A DNA stretch of 64,000 nucleotides from G963923945 sp965199175 (GCA_965199175.1 OZ240684.1:744001-808000); one strand, 5' to 3'. Positions 25,764-36,400 are shown, counted from the first letter of the stretch. Notes: generated from the letters alone by a model not told the origin. Numbers and translations: made by a program.

Positions 25764-27274
25764 GATACTTTTCCTGTCTGAAATGATCCTGAAAACGTAG
25801 CGGTTTTTTCGGAAAACGTTTTCGTAGCCAGAGAATCTGATCCATCATCATCGGATGGATCAGAATCGGGTGAATCGGTTTTGCTCCGCTTACCATGCGA
25901 TAGCCAGAGACCCAGAGATTTCAATTTGCGGTGCAAGGCTGACCGTTCCATGCCGACAAAAGCAGCTGTTTTGGTAATATTTCCATCAAAGCGATCCATC
26001 TGATTGATCAGATACTGGCGCTCAAAGGCTTCCCGCGCTTGCCGCAAACCCAGATCTGAATATTCATTATAAACAGAAACATGGGTTGTTTTGCGTGTAT
26101 GGGCGGTAATTTCAGGAGGAAGCATATCAGCCTGTATCGGATCATCCGGATCACCGGGAACCATGATTGATATCCAGTCAACAACATTTTTTAGTTGGCG
26201 AACATTACCCGGCCACTGATAACTTTTAAGCACAGCATACGCATCATCACTGAGCGGGCGCGGCCTCCTTCCCCCGGACCGGGATGAAGCAGTCATGAAT
26301 TGGGCAACCATATCAGGAATATCTTCAGCCCGGTCAGCAAGACCCGGAACATCAATCGGCACAACACTCAAATGGAAGAACATATCCTCCCGAAAACGAC
26401 CTGCCTTAATCTCAGCCTGAACGCTTTTATTGGATGACGATAAAATCCGGACATCAATCGTTAAGGTTACTGTTCCACCGATCCGCAAGAATGACTGATC
26501 TTGCAAAATCCGCATAATTTTCCCCTGGCTCTCAAGGGGCATATCGGTCACTTCATCCAACAAAAGCGTCCCACCATCGGCTTGTTCGAGAAGCCCGGGC
26601 CGGGTCGGCTCGCCCGCCGATTCCAATCCAAACAATTCTTCTTCTAATTTATCCGGGTGCAATGTTGCGCAATTCAAAATCACAAAAGGTCCATCGGCGC
26701 GTGGTGACAAAGCATGGATACGTCGGGCCACGACCTCCTTACCTGATCCGGCGGGGCCGGTGATCATCACCCGGCTGTCACTGGGAGCAACCCGCTCAAT
26801 AGCTGATGAAACACCACGCATACTCTGCGAATGACAAATCAACCCAACCGCATGATCAGAACTCAACCGGTTACGCAGGTCAGCCAACTCACGCCGCAAA
26901 CGCCCGGTTTCAAAAGCGCGGCCAACAGTCATCAAAATCCGATCACTGTCAAACGGCTTTTCAATGAAATCATAAGCGCCCAGCTTAATTGCCTCAACAG
27001 CGGTTTCAACCGTACCATGACCGCTCATCATGACGATGGGCAAATCAGGATGATCTTTTTTCAAACTGGATAAGACCTCCATCCCGTCAAGACCACTGCC
27101 CTCAAGCCAGATATCCAGAACAACTAAGTGAGGACACTGACTCTCAACTTGTTCCAGTGCCTGGATACCGTTAACCGCCTGACGGGTGGTATAGCCCTCA
27201 TCTTCCAGCAACCCGGATAAGAGGTCGCGGATATCGGCTTCATCATCAACGATAAGAATATCGGCTGTCATCAT
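25760..27274 (-). CDS. ntrX: Nitrogen regulation response regulator NtrX
   Basis: The response regulator of the NtrY-NtrX pair, which links nitrogen, redox and envelope signals. It has a receiver domain with DDE acidic pocket residues near ILIVDDEADI and the phospho-acceptor in VVLDIWLEGSG, then a AAA+ domain with GPAGSGKEVVARR and GGTLLLDEVTDMP, then a Fis-type helix-turn-helix (TKTAAFVGMERSALHRKLKSLG). The sigma-54 contact loop GAFTGA is replaced by a GLESAGEPTRPG segment, as in other alphaproteobacterial NtrX, so it probably does not activate sigma-54 directly. It overlaps trkA by four bases. Confidence 0.95.
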   Translation of the reverse strand: MMTADILIVDDEADIRDLLSGLLEDEGYTTRQAVNGIQALEQVESQCPHLVVLDIWLEGSGLDGMEVLSSLKKDHPDLPIVMMSGHGTVETAVEAIKLGAYDFIEKPFDSDRILMTVGRAFETGRLRRELADLRNRLSSDHAVGLICHSQSMRGVSSAIERVAPSDSRVMITGPAGSGKEVVARRIHALSPRADGPFVILNCATLHPDKLEEELFGLESAGEPTRPGLLEQADGGTLLLDEVTDMPLESQGKIMRILQDQSFLRIGGTVTLTIDVRILSSSNKSVQAEIKAGRFREDMFFHLSVVPIDVPGLADRAEDIPDMVAQFMTASSRSGGRRPRPLSDDAYAVLKSYQWPGNVRQLKNVVDWISIMVPGDPDDPIQADMLPPEITAHTRKTTHVSVYNEYSDLGLRQAREAFERQYLINQMDRFDGNITKTAAFVGMERSALHRKLKSLGLWLSHGKRSKTDSPDSDPSDDDGSDSLATKTFSEKTATFSGSFQTGKVS

Positions 27275-27338
27275 GATACGCAGAAAAATTATAATACGCA
27301 GAAAAATTGATCACTACGAAAATTGATCACTACGGACA
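27275..27338. repeat. Two successive tandem duplications between ntrY and ntrX
   Basis: An 18-bp unit built on ATACGCAGAAAAATT occurs twice (27275-27292 and 27293-27310), followed by a 16-bp unit TTGATCACTACG plus four bases, also twice (27307-27322 and 27323-27338). They lie just upstream of the ntrX start codon, in the position of the ntrX ribosome-binding site or leader. Confidence 0.92.
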
Positions 27339-27459
27339 TTCTTCAGGGTATCGAATACGTGTCTTAAGTCCATTCTTTTTGCTCCGATAAATCACTTTTG
27401 GTTTCGGGTTGTTTTTATGCAGAATTTTGAATACGGAGCAATTCTTGCCGGGACTATTG

Positions 27460-29751
27460 TTAATGAACGACTCTATCAACCGGCTGATCGGCTGTACCGG
27501 CAGATGCGTTGGTCGTTTCCAAAGGTAATACAATACGTACCCGGGCACCGCCGCCCTGACGATCCTCCAGATACAACAAGCCACCATGGTCCTCAACAAT
27601 TCTGGTCACAACAGCCAAACCAAGACCAGTCCCTTTTTCACGTGTGGTAACATAGGGCTCTGTGAGACGATCACGCTCTTCAGGAAAGCCACATCCGTCA
27701 TCTTCAAGTGAGATTAAAAAACCGTCATTTTCAGAACACAACGCAAGAGTAATGTGACCTTTTCTGGTTTTTTTGGTATTGCGGCGATGACCATGATCCG
27801 GCTTTTGACCTTGTTCATTGTTATTCATTTTAATTTTTGTATCAATGGATTCAGCGGAATTCTTAATCAGATTATTCAAAAGCTGGCTGATCTGGCGTGA
27901 GTCAACAGAGGCGATTAAAGGACCATCATTGCCCCGATAACTAAAAGCAATATGAGGATACGCGGCCTCCTGTAACAGGATGGATCTCTGGCATAACTGG
28001 TCAAGATCCGCCGCCTCCATCATCGGGCCAGGCATCCGGGCAAAGGCTGAAAATTCGTCAACCATACGTCCAATGTCGCCAACCTGGCGAACAATGGTTT
28101 CGGTACAAGCAGCAAACGTTTCCCGGTCAGTAGAAATTTGCCTGAGATATTTACGTTTCAAACGCTCTGCAGAGAGTTGAATCGGGGTCAGGGGATTTTT
28201 TATTTCATGAGCAATCCGGCGCGCCACATCAGCCCAGGCTGCTTTACGCTGTGCTGAAACCAGATCAGACATATCATCGAATGTGATGACATAGCCAATG
28301 ATCCCGTTCTGGCCATGCTCTGCGGCTATACGAACCATAAGAGTCAAACTTTTCTCCTGGCGGGAGAGTCGAATTTCATCCTCAACCAGACGTTTTTTTT
28401 GTCGCATTATTTTGTTTAACAAAAGCTCCATCTCAGGGATCGTCTCAGCCAGAGGGTGACCTAAAATATCCGATTTTTCCAGGCCCAGCAGATCAAGAGC
28501 AGAGCGATTCGGCACTGTGACAATTCCCTGATGATTAAGGCCAATGACGCCGGCTGAAACCCCTGAAAGAACGGTTTCCATAAATTCGCGCCGCTCTTCC
28601 AACGTGCTGTTGGCGGCGATCAATTCGGATTGCTGAGTTTGTAATTGGCTGGTCATCCGGTTGAAGGAACGGCCAAGTGCAGACAGTTCGTTATCGGCTG
28701 TTGATATGGGGACTTGTACTGTCATATCACCGGCCCGTACTTGTTCTGCCGCCTCAATGAGCTGGCCCAGAGGATGAACCAGGGAAGTCGCAACATGCAA
28801 TCCTCCCCAAACAGCAACCAAAAGCAGCATCACATTCACAACCAGAAAAATATCAGCAAAGTTGCTTTGAATGCCGGAAAGATTGGCAAGCAATCCTTCA
28901 TATTCAGCCACGGCTTCCTGAGTCCCTTCAACTCTGTGCAAGACTTGAGAATCAACGAAGCGCCCGGCATAAAGATATGTAGGAACCGGCCGGTCAAGAC
29001 GCAATAAAGCACGGACACGATCCTGTTTTTCGCTGGTTAATACGGCAATTTTTCCCTGATCAGCATCTTCAAAAGCCCAGTCGGGGGGCGCAGGCTCAGT
29101 TTCGATGATGAAACTTTCCCCATATTTAGCCCGAAGACGCCCGCTGCGTTCAAAAATAACGACTTCAGGAATAGAGCGGGATGCGGCAACTGCGGCCACT
29201 GTGTCTCCGAGACGTTCAATATTGGCATAAATCCCACTGCCTTCCTGGTTCAAGAATTCAGAAATACCCAGAACATCGTTACGGATATTTTGCTGATGTT
29301 CGCGTAAATAGGATTGAGCAATATAGTTTGATTCATCAATCGCTTTATGGACTTTTTCATTAAACCAGGCTTGCAGACCGTGATCAAAAAAAGCAACCGA
29401 GAATCCAGCCACCAACAAAGCCGGTGACACAGCAACAATGCTGAATAATAAAACCAGACGGGTATGTAATTTTGATCCCGCCAAAGCACGGCGGCGCTCA
29501 ACCAGAACATTCCATAAGCGACTGGTAACCAAAAAACCGATGATCACAAGCAAGGCAAAATTGCCTGCCAGTAAAATCGATACCATTCTGGAATCGGTGA
29601 TCGTCGGTGCCCGACCAGCCAAAATGGCATATGTCACAATGCCCGAAAACAGACCCAGACCAACCAGGAAGGTCGATATCTTACCACCCAGATTGATACG
29701 CCCCGCCCAGACCCGGATATTTTTTGAAAGAGAAACGGGAAATGATATCAT
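27460..29751 (-). CDS. ntrY: Sensor histidine kinase NtrY
   Basis: The membrane kinase partner of NtrX. The 763-residue protein has N-terminal membrane helices (two hydrophobic segments in the first 85 residues, more after), a periplasmic/sensor part to about residue 285, a further membrane helix, a HAMP linker, a PAS domain near the 380s to 480s, a dimerisation domain with the phospho-histidine in RIAHEIKNPLTPIQLSAERL, and a C-terminal ATPase domain with NNLIKNSAES (N box), EDDGCGFPEE (G1) and GTGLGLAVV (G2). It lies upstream of ntrX, separated by about 185 bases with tandem duplications, which is wider than usual. Confidence 0.95.
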   Translation of the reverse strand: MISFPVSLSKNIRVWAGRINLGGKISTFLVGLGLFSGIVTYAILAGRAPTITDSRMVSILLAGNFALLVIIGFLVTSRLWNVLVERRRALAGSKLHTRLVLLFSIVAVSPALLVAGFSVAFFDHGLQAWFNEKVHKAIDESNYIAQSYLREHQQNIRNDVLGISEFLNQEGSGIYANIERLGDTVAAVAASRSIPEVVIFERSGRLRAKYGESFIIETEPAPPDWAFEDADQGKIAVLTSEKQDRVRALLRLDRPVPTYLYAGRFVDSQVLHRVEGTQEAVAEYEGLLANLSGIQSNFADIFLVVNVMLLLVAVWGGLHVATSLVHPLGQLIEAAEQVRAGDMTVQVPISTADNELSALGRSFNRMTSQLQTQQSELIAANSTLEERREFMETVLSGVSAGVIGLNHQGIVTVPNRSALDLLGLEKSDILGHPLAETIPEMELLLNKIMRQKKRLVEDEIRLSRQEKSLTLMVRIAAEHGQNGIIGYVITFDDMSDLVSAQRKAAWADVARRIAHEIKNPLTPIQLSAERLKRKYLRQISTDRETFAACTETIVRQVGDIGRMVDEFSAFARMPGPMMEAADLDQLCQRSILLQEAAYPHIAFSYRGNDGPLIASVDSRQISQLLNNLIKNSAESIDTKIKMNNNEQGQKPDHGHRRNTKKTRKGHITLALCSENDGFLISLEDDGCGFPEERDRLTEPYVTTREKGTGLGLAVVTRIVEDHGGLLYLEDRQGGGARVRIVLPLETTNASAGTADQPVDRVVH

Positions 29752-30030
29752 ATTTGAAGAAATTGAGAACTCCCGATCAGATCACAGCCGTAAACACCAA
29801 AAACATCGGTTCCGACAGCGTTTTAAAGCATTTTTTTCAGACAGATCACTTTAACATATATCCCAATATACATAATTGTGATAATGGTTAGGCCGGTTTG
29901 CTGATTATATGCGCACCGATTATATTAATAAAATTCAGAATAACATGCGTAGAATGAGGTCACTTCGTTACGCAACTTTAGCGTTATTTGTAATAGAATT
30001 GTTCAGGCAAACCAGCAAGAGGTCTTAGAC

Positions 30031-30996
30031 ATGTTATTGCGCATCAAACCCCAAAGCCAACCCAGGCCCAGTGAAATCACTCCTGAATCTGTTTTTCAAA
30101 ACCGGCGGCTTTTTCTGGGGCAAGCCGCAGCAGCGGGCGTCGTCCCTGCCCTGGCTGCATTTCCCGGCCAGGGACGCGCGGCAACCCCTGAAGGAGCAGA
30201 TACGTTAGATGCCGCCCGGAGCCCGGTTTATACAGCCGATGAAAAACAGCTGACCTCTTATGAAGACGCCTCCCGGTATAATAATTTCTATGAATTTGGA
30301 ACCGATAAAAGCGATCCTTCGCGCAATTCTGGTGCCTTTGAGCCACGTCCCTGGTCGGTCGAAGTCAAAGGAGAGGTTAAGGGAGCGGGAATCTACAACA
30401 TTGAAGACCTGATCAAACGCTATCCTTTGGAAGAACGGGTATACCGCTTGCGATGCGTTGAGGCCTGGTCAATGGTTATTCCCTGGGTTGGTTTCCCGCT
30501 TGGGTCATGGATTCGCGACCTGGAACCGTCCGGTTCAGCCAAATATGTTGAATTTGTCACTGTATTCAATCCTGAACAAATGCCCGGACAACGAAGGCCG
30601 ATCCTGGATTGGCCATATGTCGAAGCATTGCGCCTTGATGAGGCCATGAATCCCCTCACCTTGCTGACTTTTGGTATGTATGGCCGTCTTCTTCCCAAGC
30701 AAAACGGTGCGCCTGTCCGGGTTGTTATACCGTGGAAATATGGCTTTAAATCGATTAAATCAATCGTCCGGATCCGCTTTACTGAACAACAACCGGCAAC
30801 CACCTGGAACGTCAATGCTCCGCGTGAATATGGTTTCTATGCCAATGTCAATCCGGAGGTCGACCACCCCCGCTGGAGCCAGGCCAAAGAGCGGAAAATT
30901 GGTCGATTCTTTAAGCATCCGACCCTCATGTTTAATGGCTATGGCGAAGAAGTCGCCGATCTGTATCAGGGAATGGACCTGAACATCCATTATTAA
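30031..30996 (+). CDS. msrP: MsrP, periplasmic protein-methionine-sulfoxide reductase (molybdopterin subunit)
   Basis: MsrP repairs oxidised methionines in periplasmic proteins with a molybdopterin cofactor fed by the membrane haem protein MsrQ. The 321-residue precursor carries a twin-arginine signal (QNRRLFLGQAAAAG), then YNNFYEFG near residue 88 and the molybdenum-ligand cysteine in YRLRCVEAWSMVIPWVG. The C-terminal SUOX fold runs to the end. AGAGG upstream of ATG 30031 (gcaagaggtc) is a good ribosome-binding site. It is followed by msrQ, the usual partner. Confidence 0.95.
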   Translation: MLLRIKPQSQPRPSEITPESVFQNRRLFLGQAAAAGVVPALAAFPGQGRAATPEGADTLDAARSPVYTADEKQLTSYEDASRYNNFYEFGTDKSDPSRNSGAFEPRPWSVEVKGEVKGAGIYNIEDLIKRYPLEERVYRLRCVEAWSMVIPWVGFPLGSWIRDLEPSGSAKYVEFVTVFNPEQMPGQRRPILDWPYVEALRLDEAMNPLTLLTFGMYGRLLPKQNGAPVRVVIPWKYGFKSIKSIVRIRFTEQQPATTWNVNAPREYGFYANVNPEVDHPRWSQAKERKIGRFFKHPTLMFNGYGEEVADLYQGMDLNIHY

Positions 30997-31012
30997 AACC
31001 ACGGCTTTGAGG

Positions 31013-31048
31013 CGATCCATCCATTTAAGACGATCCATCCATACGTCA
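31013..31048. repeat. 18-bp tandem duplication between msrP and msrQ
   Basis: CGATCCATCCATTTAAGA (31013-31030) is followed by CGATCCATCCATACGTCA (31031-31048). The first 12 bases are identical. A short ATCAATCG/ATCAATCA pair follows directly before the msrQ start. There is no obvious Shine-Dalgarno, so this region may influence msrQ translation. Confidence 0.85.
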
Positions 31049-31067
31049 TTTCATCAATCGATCAATC

Positions 31068-31751
31068 ATGTCGCCCCCCCCTTCTGTTTCTGAAACAACA
31101 GAGGACAAACGTCCCTCAGCCGCCAAAAAGCGACGTTCCCGGTTTCCCAAACTACGGCCCGGAAAACTGCTGGTTTTTGTTGCTTCCCTGGGACCTTTGG
31201 CGTGGCTGATCTGGCTGGCGGTTGATGACAATCTGAGTGCGAACCCGGTTGAGTTCGTCAATCGCTATCTTGGCGAATGGGCCTTGAAATTTCTTCTCCT
31301 CAGCTTGACCTTATCGCCTTTATCCCGCCTTCCTGGCATGAGAAAAGCGGTATCCTATCGGCGGATGATTGGTCTTTTTGCTTTTTTTTATGTCTGCATA
31401 CATCTGTCAAGCTATGTCATCCTTGATCAATTTTTTGATTGGGCTGCCATATGGAAGGACATCATCAAAAGAGTCTATATTACCCTGGGGATGGGGGCTG
31501 TACTCATGTTAATTCCCCTGGCGGTTACATCAACCAATAAGGCGATCAAACGCCTGGGATCCAAACGTTGGAAAGCTCTCCACCGCCTGGTCTATCCGGC
31601 AGCTATTCTGGCAGTTGTCCATTATATCATGATGGTCAAAGCTGATCTTCTTGAACCACTGATCTATGCGGCGATTTTGGCGGTTCTTCTGGGCTTACGT
31701 TTCAACCGGCTTTCCGGCTATTTTTCACGATACTTTTCCAAAGCGTCTTAG
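31068..31751 (+). CDS. msrQ: MsrQ, haem-binding membrane subunit of MsrPQ
   Basis: MsrQ passes electrons from the respiratory chain to MsrP. The 227-residue protein has a Pro/Lys-rich cytosolic lead followed by about six membrane helices of the ferric-reductase type, with histidines suitable for haem in FYVCIHLSSYVILD, KALHRLVYPAAIL and VVHYIMMVK. Eight C in a row (31074-31081) fill codons 3-5, directly behind the start. A one-base slip there would abolish the protein. The start lies 71 bases after msrP. Confidence 0.93.
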   Translation: MSPPPSVSETTEDKRPSAAKKRRSRFPKLRPGKLLVFVASLGPLAWLIWLAVDDNLSANPVEFVNRYLGEWALKFLLLSLTLSPLSRLPGMRKAVSYRRMIGLFAFFYVCIHLSSYVILDQFFDWAAIWKDIIKRVYITLGMGAVLMLIPLAVTSTNKAIKRLGSKRWKALHRLVYPAAILAVVHYIMMVKADLLEPLIYAAILAVLLGLRFNRLSGYFSRYFSKAS

Positions 31752-31797
31752 CCTTTGATCCGGTCAGGACTATAGGGACGTTTGCGTACAGAAAAAT

Positions 31798-32913
31798 TTA
31801 ATTGGGTGTATCGGCAACATTGTTGTCCTCAGCCGTTAGTTGTTGAGGCTCACCATCAGCGAAATTGAGTTCTGGATTACTGGAAAGTGGTTCCCGGGCT
31901 TGAAAGACAGTTCGTCCGGAGATAATTTCTTCCGGGCGTGGTGACCAAAGTTTAGCAAATTCTTCGGCAATTTTAACCTGATCATCCCGGAGCACAATCA
32001 GAAGGTCTTCACGCAACAAAAGTGCCTCGCGTTGTTCTTGCGGCTGATCACTCAGGCCAGTAAGGGCAAGGGAAACCCAGATATAAGACTGTATCGGATC
32101 TGCTTTAACTCCTTCGCCATCATAGTACATTCTGGCAAGCTGAAACTGGGCGGGAGGATACCCTTGCTGAGCAGAACGCCTGAACAGAGAAAAGGCACGT
32201 TCAAAGTCTTGCTCATTGATCCAGCTGACTGCCTGATCATATTCTTTTGGCGGTTTACGCTGATAATAATGCATATTTGCCAGCCTGTACTGAGCCAGCC
32301 GATGCCCACGTTCAGAGGCCTCTTCATACCAAAAGAGAGCACGTTTAAAATCCTCTAAAATTCCTTCTGTTCCCTGATCATAAATCAGGGCCAGATTATA
32401 TTGCGCTTCAACATGGCCTTGAAACGCCGCGTTGCGTAACAATTCAAGGCCAAGAGAGATGTTAGCATCCAGCTGTTCATTGCCTTCGATATAGAGCTTT
32501 CCCAGTACATAACTGGCATCAATGCTGCCGCCTCCTGCTGCTGCCTGATACCATTTCAGAACTTCACCATAAATTTCAGAATTTTGTTTGATCCCTTTGA
32601 GTGGATCAATCAGCATTTGACGGGCCTCTTCGCTCCCCAGATTCTCTGCCCTGACCAGCCATTTGGTTGCTTTTGAGTAATCTCTTGCGACCCCAAGGCC
32701 GCGTTGATACATGAAACCGACAAAAACCATCGATCGAACATGGCCCTCTTCGGCCAGCGGCAGCCAATATTCGAAGGCACGCTCAAAATTGCCGCGATTA
32801 TAAGACCTCAGACCGGCTTCATACTCCTGAGACTGATCGGTTTGCGCCAGCCCAACCGCCAACGGCATGACCATTAGCATCAAAAAAAGAAGAAAAAAAA
32901 ACCGTTTTTTCAT
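31798..32913 (-). CDS. Exported Sel1-repeat protein
   Basis: Sel1 repeats are alpha-alpha solenoids that mediate protein contacts, often in envelope or signalling roles. From ATG 32913 the product has a clear signal peptide (MKKRFFFLLFLMLM to GLAQ), then about seven 36-residue Sel1 units recognisable by A-x-x-x-L-G-x-x-Y/M-x-x-G patterns, for example SMVFVGFMYQRGLGVARDY and AQFQLARMYYDGEGVKADP. The tail is low-complexity. The start is set by GGTGAG in good position. An upstream open frame would add 18 residues before the signal sequence. The partner is unknown. Confidence 0.85.
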   Translation of the reverse strand: MKKRFFFLLFLMLMVMPLAVGLAQTDQSQEYEAGLRSYNRGNFERAFEYWLPLAEEGHVRSMVFVGFMYQRGLGVARDYSKATKWLVRAENLGSEEARQMLIDPLKGIKQNSEIYGEVLKWYQAAAGGGSIDASYVLGKLYIEGNEQLDANISLGLELLRNAAFQGHVEAQYNLALIYDQGTEGILEDFKRALFWYEEASERGHRLAQYRLANMHYYQRKPPKEYDQAVSWINEQDFERAFSLFRRSAQQGYPPAQFQLARMYYDGEGVKADPIQSYIWVSLALTGLSDQPQEQREALLLREDLLIVLRDDQVKIAEEFAKLWSPRPEEIISGRTVFQAREPLSSNPELNFADGEPQQLTAEDNNVADTPN

Positions 32914-32922
32914 CCTGTTCTC

Positions 32923-32950
32923 ACCTGGTATTGCCGACCTGGTATCGACG
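32923..32950. repeat. 14-bp tandem duplication
   Basis: ACCTGGTATTGCCG (32923-32936) followed by ACCTGGTATCGACG (32937-32950), 12 of 14 bases identical. It lies immediately upstream of the Sel1 gene ribosome-binding site. Confidence 0.85.
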
Positions 32951-33018
32951 GTATTGTTCCGGATCATCGAATATCTCGAACGTTACGAATATCCCGAATC
33001 TAATCGGGTATTCTAAGC

Positions 33019-33044
33019 CTGACCATCATAGCTGACTATCATAG
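33019..33044. repeat. 13-bp tandem duplication
   Basis: CTGACCATCATAG (33019-33031) followed by CTGACTATCATAG (33032-33044), one mismatch. It lies between the Sel1 gene and tRNA-Ser. Confidence 0.9.
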
Positions 33045-33133
33045 TGGAAAATTGATCTGATCTTGTCTAGTCTGGATCTGTCTGTTTTAAATATCTGGCT
33101 ATTCTGGCCATTGATAGTGATGAATCTGGATAT

Positions 33134-33223
33134 GGATGGGTGGCTGAGTGGTCGAAAGCACCGGTCTTGAAAACCGGCGGACGTTCACGCGTCCCGTGGG
33201 TTCGAATCCCACCCCATCCGCCA
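33134..33223 (+). tRNA. tRNA-Ser (UGA anticodon)
   Basis: A 90-base class II tRNA with acceptor GGATGGG pairing with CCCATCC, the D-arm GGCTGAGTGGTCGAAAGCACC, anticodon loop CTTGAAA (anticodon UGA), a long variable arm (CGGACGTTCACGCGTCCC, which folds as a stem), the T-arm GTGGGTTCGAATCCCAC, and an encoded CCA at 33221-33223. It reads serine UCA-type codons. It stands alone between the Sel1 gene and mfd. Confidence 0.97.
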
Positions 33224-33320
33224 AATTTAACAGGCTGATTTTCGTTGCTCGTTTTGCCAACTTTCGGTCAGTTTACTACAATCACGTGTTGAGGATACGC
33301 ATTATAAAATAGGGGTTATA

Positions 33321-33458
33321 ATGATTGCTTCCAATGTCTCTGCTCTCATGCGACAGGGAATTTTTTGCGGTGTATCAAGTTGTCGTGGCGAACGCGCCTA
33401 CGAAAAACCTAAGCCAACGCCAAGATATGTCCGTGTCCCCAATCCCAAGACACCCTGA
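33321..33458 (+). CDS. Possible small protein, 45 aa, downstream of tRNA-Ser
   Basis: An ATG at 33321 is preceded by AGGGG five bases upstream, a good ribosome-binding site, and opens a frame of 45 codons to TGA at 33456-33458. The product is basic, contains two cysteines (IFCGVSSCRGER) and ends in a proline-rich segment (KPKPTPRYVRVPNPKTP). I recognise no family. It is convergent with mfd and sits in the 263-base gap after tRNA-Ser. It may be a genuine small protein or chance. It is given because of the start signal. Confidence 0.35.
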   Translation: MIASNVSALMRQGIFCGVSSCRGERAYEKPKPTPRYVRVPNPKTP

Positions 33459-33486
33459 AAATCCTTCGTAAACGTTACCCTTTTCC

Positions 33487-36400
33487 TCACCGGCTTTCAG
33501 CAGCATTGGCAATAGAGGAGATTTGGGTAACCAGGCTATGGGCATTCTGTAATCGTTTGCGGGCATCGGGCCAATCGCCCCGGATGAATAAGCTGTGATC
33601 GGGTTTGAAACGTAACCGTCCTGCTTGCGTGCTGACATAATCAACCAGCCCGGCCGGGTTAGCGAATTGATTGTTATAAAACATCACGGTTGCCCCTTTA
33701 GGACCAACATCAAGTTTGGTAATTCCGGCGGTCCGGCAGGCACGTTTGATGGAAACAATCTGGATCAAATTATCTACTTCAGCCGGTAATGGGCCAAAAC
33801 GGTCTTCTAATTCTGTGGCAAAACCGATACTTTCTGCCTGGTCACGTATCCGGCCCAGCCGGCGGTAGAGATTGAGCCGCACACCGAGATCAGACACATA
33901 GCTTTCCGGGATCATCACCGGGACACTGATCGTCAGCTGCGGCGTCCAGTCTTCTCCGTCCTTGTCGCTTTCTCCCCTGGCATCCGCGACGGCTTGCTCT
34001 AACAAATGTTGATATAATTCGGCACCAACCTCGCGGATATGGCCGGATTGCTCACTGCCGAGAAGATTACCCGCCCCCCGGATATCGAGATCATGATTGG
34101 CCAATGTAAAGCCAGCCCCCAGGGTATCAAGTTGATGAAGAACGTGCAGACGTTTTTGCGCCTGCGCACTCACACCACCAACTGGTGGAGTTGTAAAATA
34201 CGCATAGCCCCGGCGCTCAGAGCGTCCAATCCGTCCACGGAGTTGATAAAGCTGTGACAACCCAAACATATCAGAACGTTCAACAATCAATGTATTGACA
34301 TTGGGTAAATCGAGACCGGATTCGATGATGCTGGTCGAAAGCAAAATATCAAACCGGGCCTGACGGAAGTCATTCATCGTCTGTTCCAGATCACTCACAG
34401 CCATGCTGCCATAAGCCACCCGCCAGCTCAGATGAGGAACATAATCCCGCAACCGCGCTTCGACCATGGCCAGGTCTTTGACCCTTGGACATACGTAAAA
34501 ACTTTGCCCGCCCCGGGCATGCTCCCGATTGAGGGCCTCACGAATCACCACCGGATCCCGGGGAAGAATAAATGTTCGCACCGCCAGCCGGTTGACTGGT
34601 GGAGAAGCAATCAAACTCAAATCACGCACCCCGGCCATGGATAATTGCAATGTGCGTGGAATCGGGGTGGCACTCAGGGTCAGAACATGAACCCCGCCGC
34701 GCAAATTTTTGAGTTTTTCCTTTTGTTTGACCCCGAAATGCTGCTCTTCATCAATAATAATCAAACCCAACATATTGAAACCGACTCTGTCACTCAGCAC
34801 CGCATGGGTGCCAATGACGATCTGAATATCTCCGGATTTTAAACCATCGCGGACCTGAGCAGCCTCCTGAGGAGTCGTAAAACGGGACAGAACACCGATT
34901 TTGACCGGCAATCCGGTAAATCGGCGGCGGAATATGTCAGCATGTTGACGGCACAGCAAAGTCGTTGGTGTCACCACCACCACCTGATACCCATTTTCAA
35001 CGGCAACATACGCAGCCCGGAGTGCCACTTCGGTCTTGCCAAAACCCACATCACCACAAACCAAACGATCCATCGGCCGGGTGGCTGCCATATCTTCCAG
35101 AACATCACGAATGGCTGAATCCTGATCTTCGGTTTCGGCGTGAGGAAACCGGGCACAAAAGGCTGAAAATGCGGTCTTGTTTGGCTGCATCGGTTCCATT
35201 TCAGCAGACGCCCGGGCGGCCGCTACCTTGATCAATTCACCCGCCATATCACGTAGCCGGTTTTTAACCTTTGCTTTGCGGGATTGCCAGGAAGCACTTC
35301 CCAAACGATCAAGAGTTCCCAAACTCTCGCCACCGTAACGAGACAATAGCTCAATGTTTTCAACCGGCACATAGAGCTTATCCTCATTATGATAGGTCAG
35401 ACTCAGGCAATCATGCGCCGCACCACCAACATTCAGAGTTTCCAACCCTTCATAGCGACCAATTCCATGCTCTATATGCACCACCAAATCACCCACCGAC
35501 AGGCTGGATGCTTCGGCAATCACATCTTCGGCCCGCCGCCGCCGGGCTGCCTGAGTGGTCTGTACACCGAAGAGATCTGCCTCAGCAATCACCATCAGGG
35601 TGTCACGGACAAAGCCGCGTTCCAGGGCCAGGGTGATCATAGAAATGGTGTTTTTCTGCTCAAGGCATGTGGCCCAGTCATCACATAGAACCAACGGGTT
35701 CAGATTGTGCTCTTCTAAAAGAGCATGCAGACGTTGCCTCCCTTTATGGTCCCTGGCGGCAATCATCACTTGTTGCCCTGAGGCCTGAGCTTTTTCAATC
35801 GCTGTTTTGGCTTTTTCTAAAGCGGCCACAGGTCCGGCTGACGATGTCATGGCCGTAAAATCAGGACCAATTCCCCCTCCGGCATCCACCACATCAGCAT
35901 GGGCAGGCAGGCTGTAAGGGGTAAAGGCCCAACGGCGGCGCCGGGAAAGAGCCGCATCAATTTCTGAGGGTTCGAGATAGAGACGTTCGGGCGGTAAAGG
36001 GCGCAGGAGTACATCATCATATGCCGATTGACCATCCTGATCGGTTGCCCGGGCGTGCCAACAGGCCCGGATCATATCCAGACGGGCGGTCAATAATTCA
36101 GAAAAATTATCTTCCAATGCCAATACTGCATTGGGTAAATAATCAAAAATAGTCGCCATTTTTTCATGCAAAAGCGGCGACCAATGGGCCAGCCCGGGCG
36201 GTTCCTGACCCGCCGAAACCGCTTCATAAACCATGTCCTTACCGCCACCGGTCCCAAAGAGCTCCCGGTACCCGGCCCGAAAACGGCCAATGGCTTCCTG
36301 ATCAAACGGGAATTCACGGACCGGAACCAATTCACAACGGTCACATGTGCCAGTACTACGTTGAGAAACCGGATCAAAGATACGGATGGTTTCCAGCCGA

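Noticed and set aside
26600..26660. NtrX lacking GAFTGA as a mutation
   Set aside because: The alphaproteobacterial NtrX family normally lacks the motif; the rest of the protein is intact.
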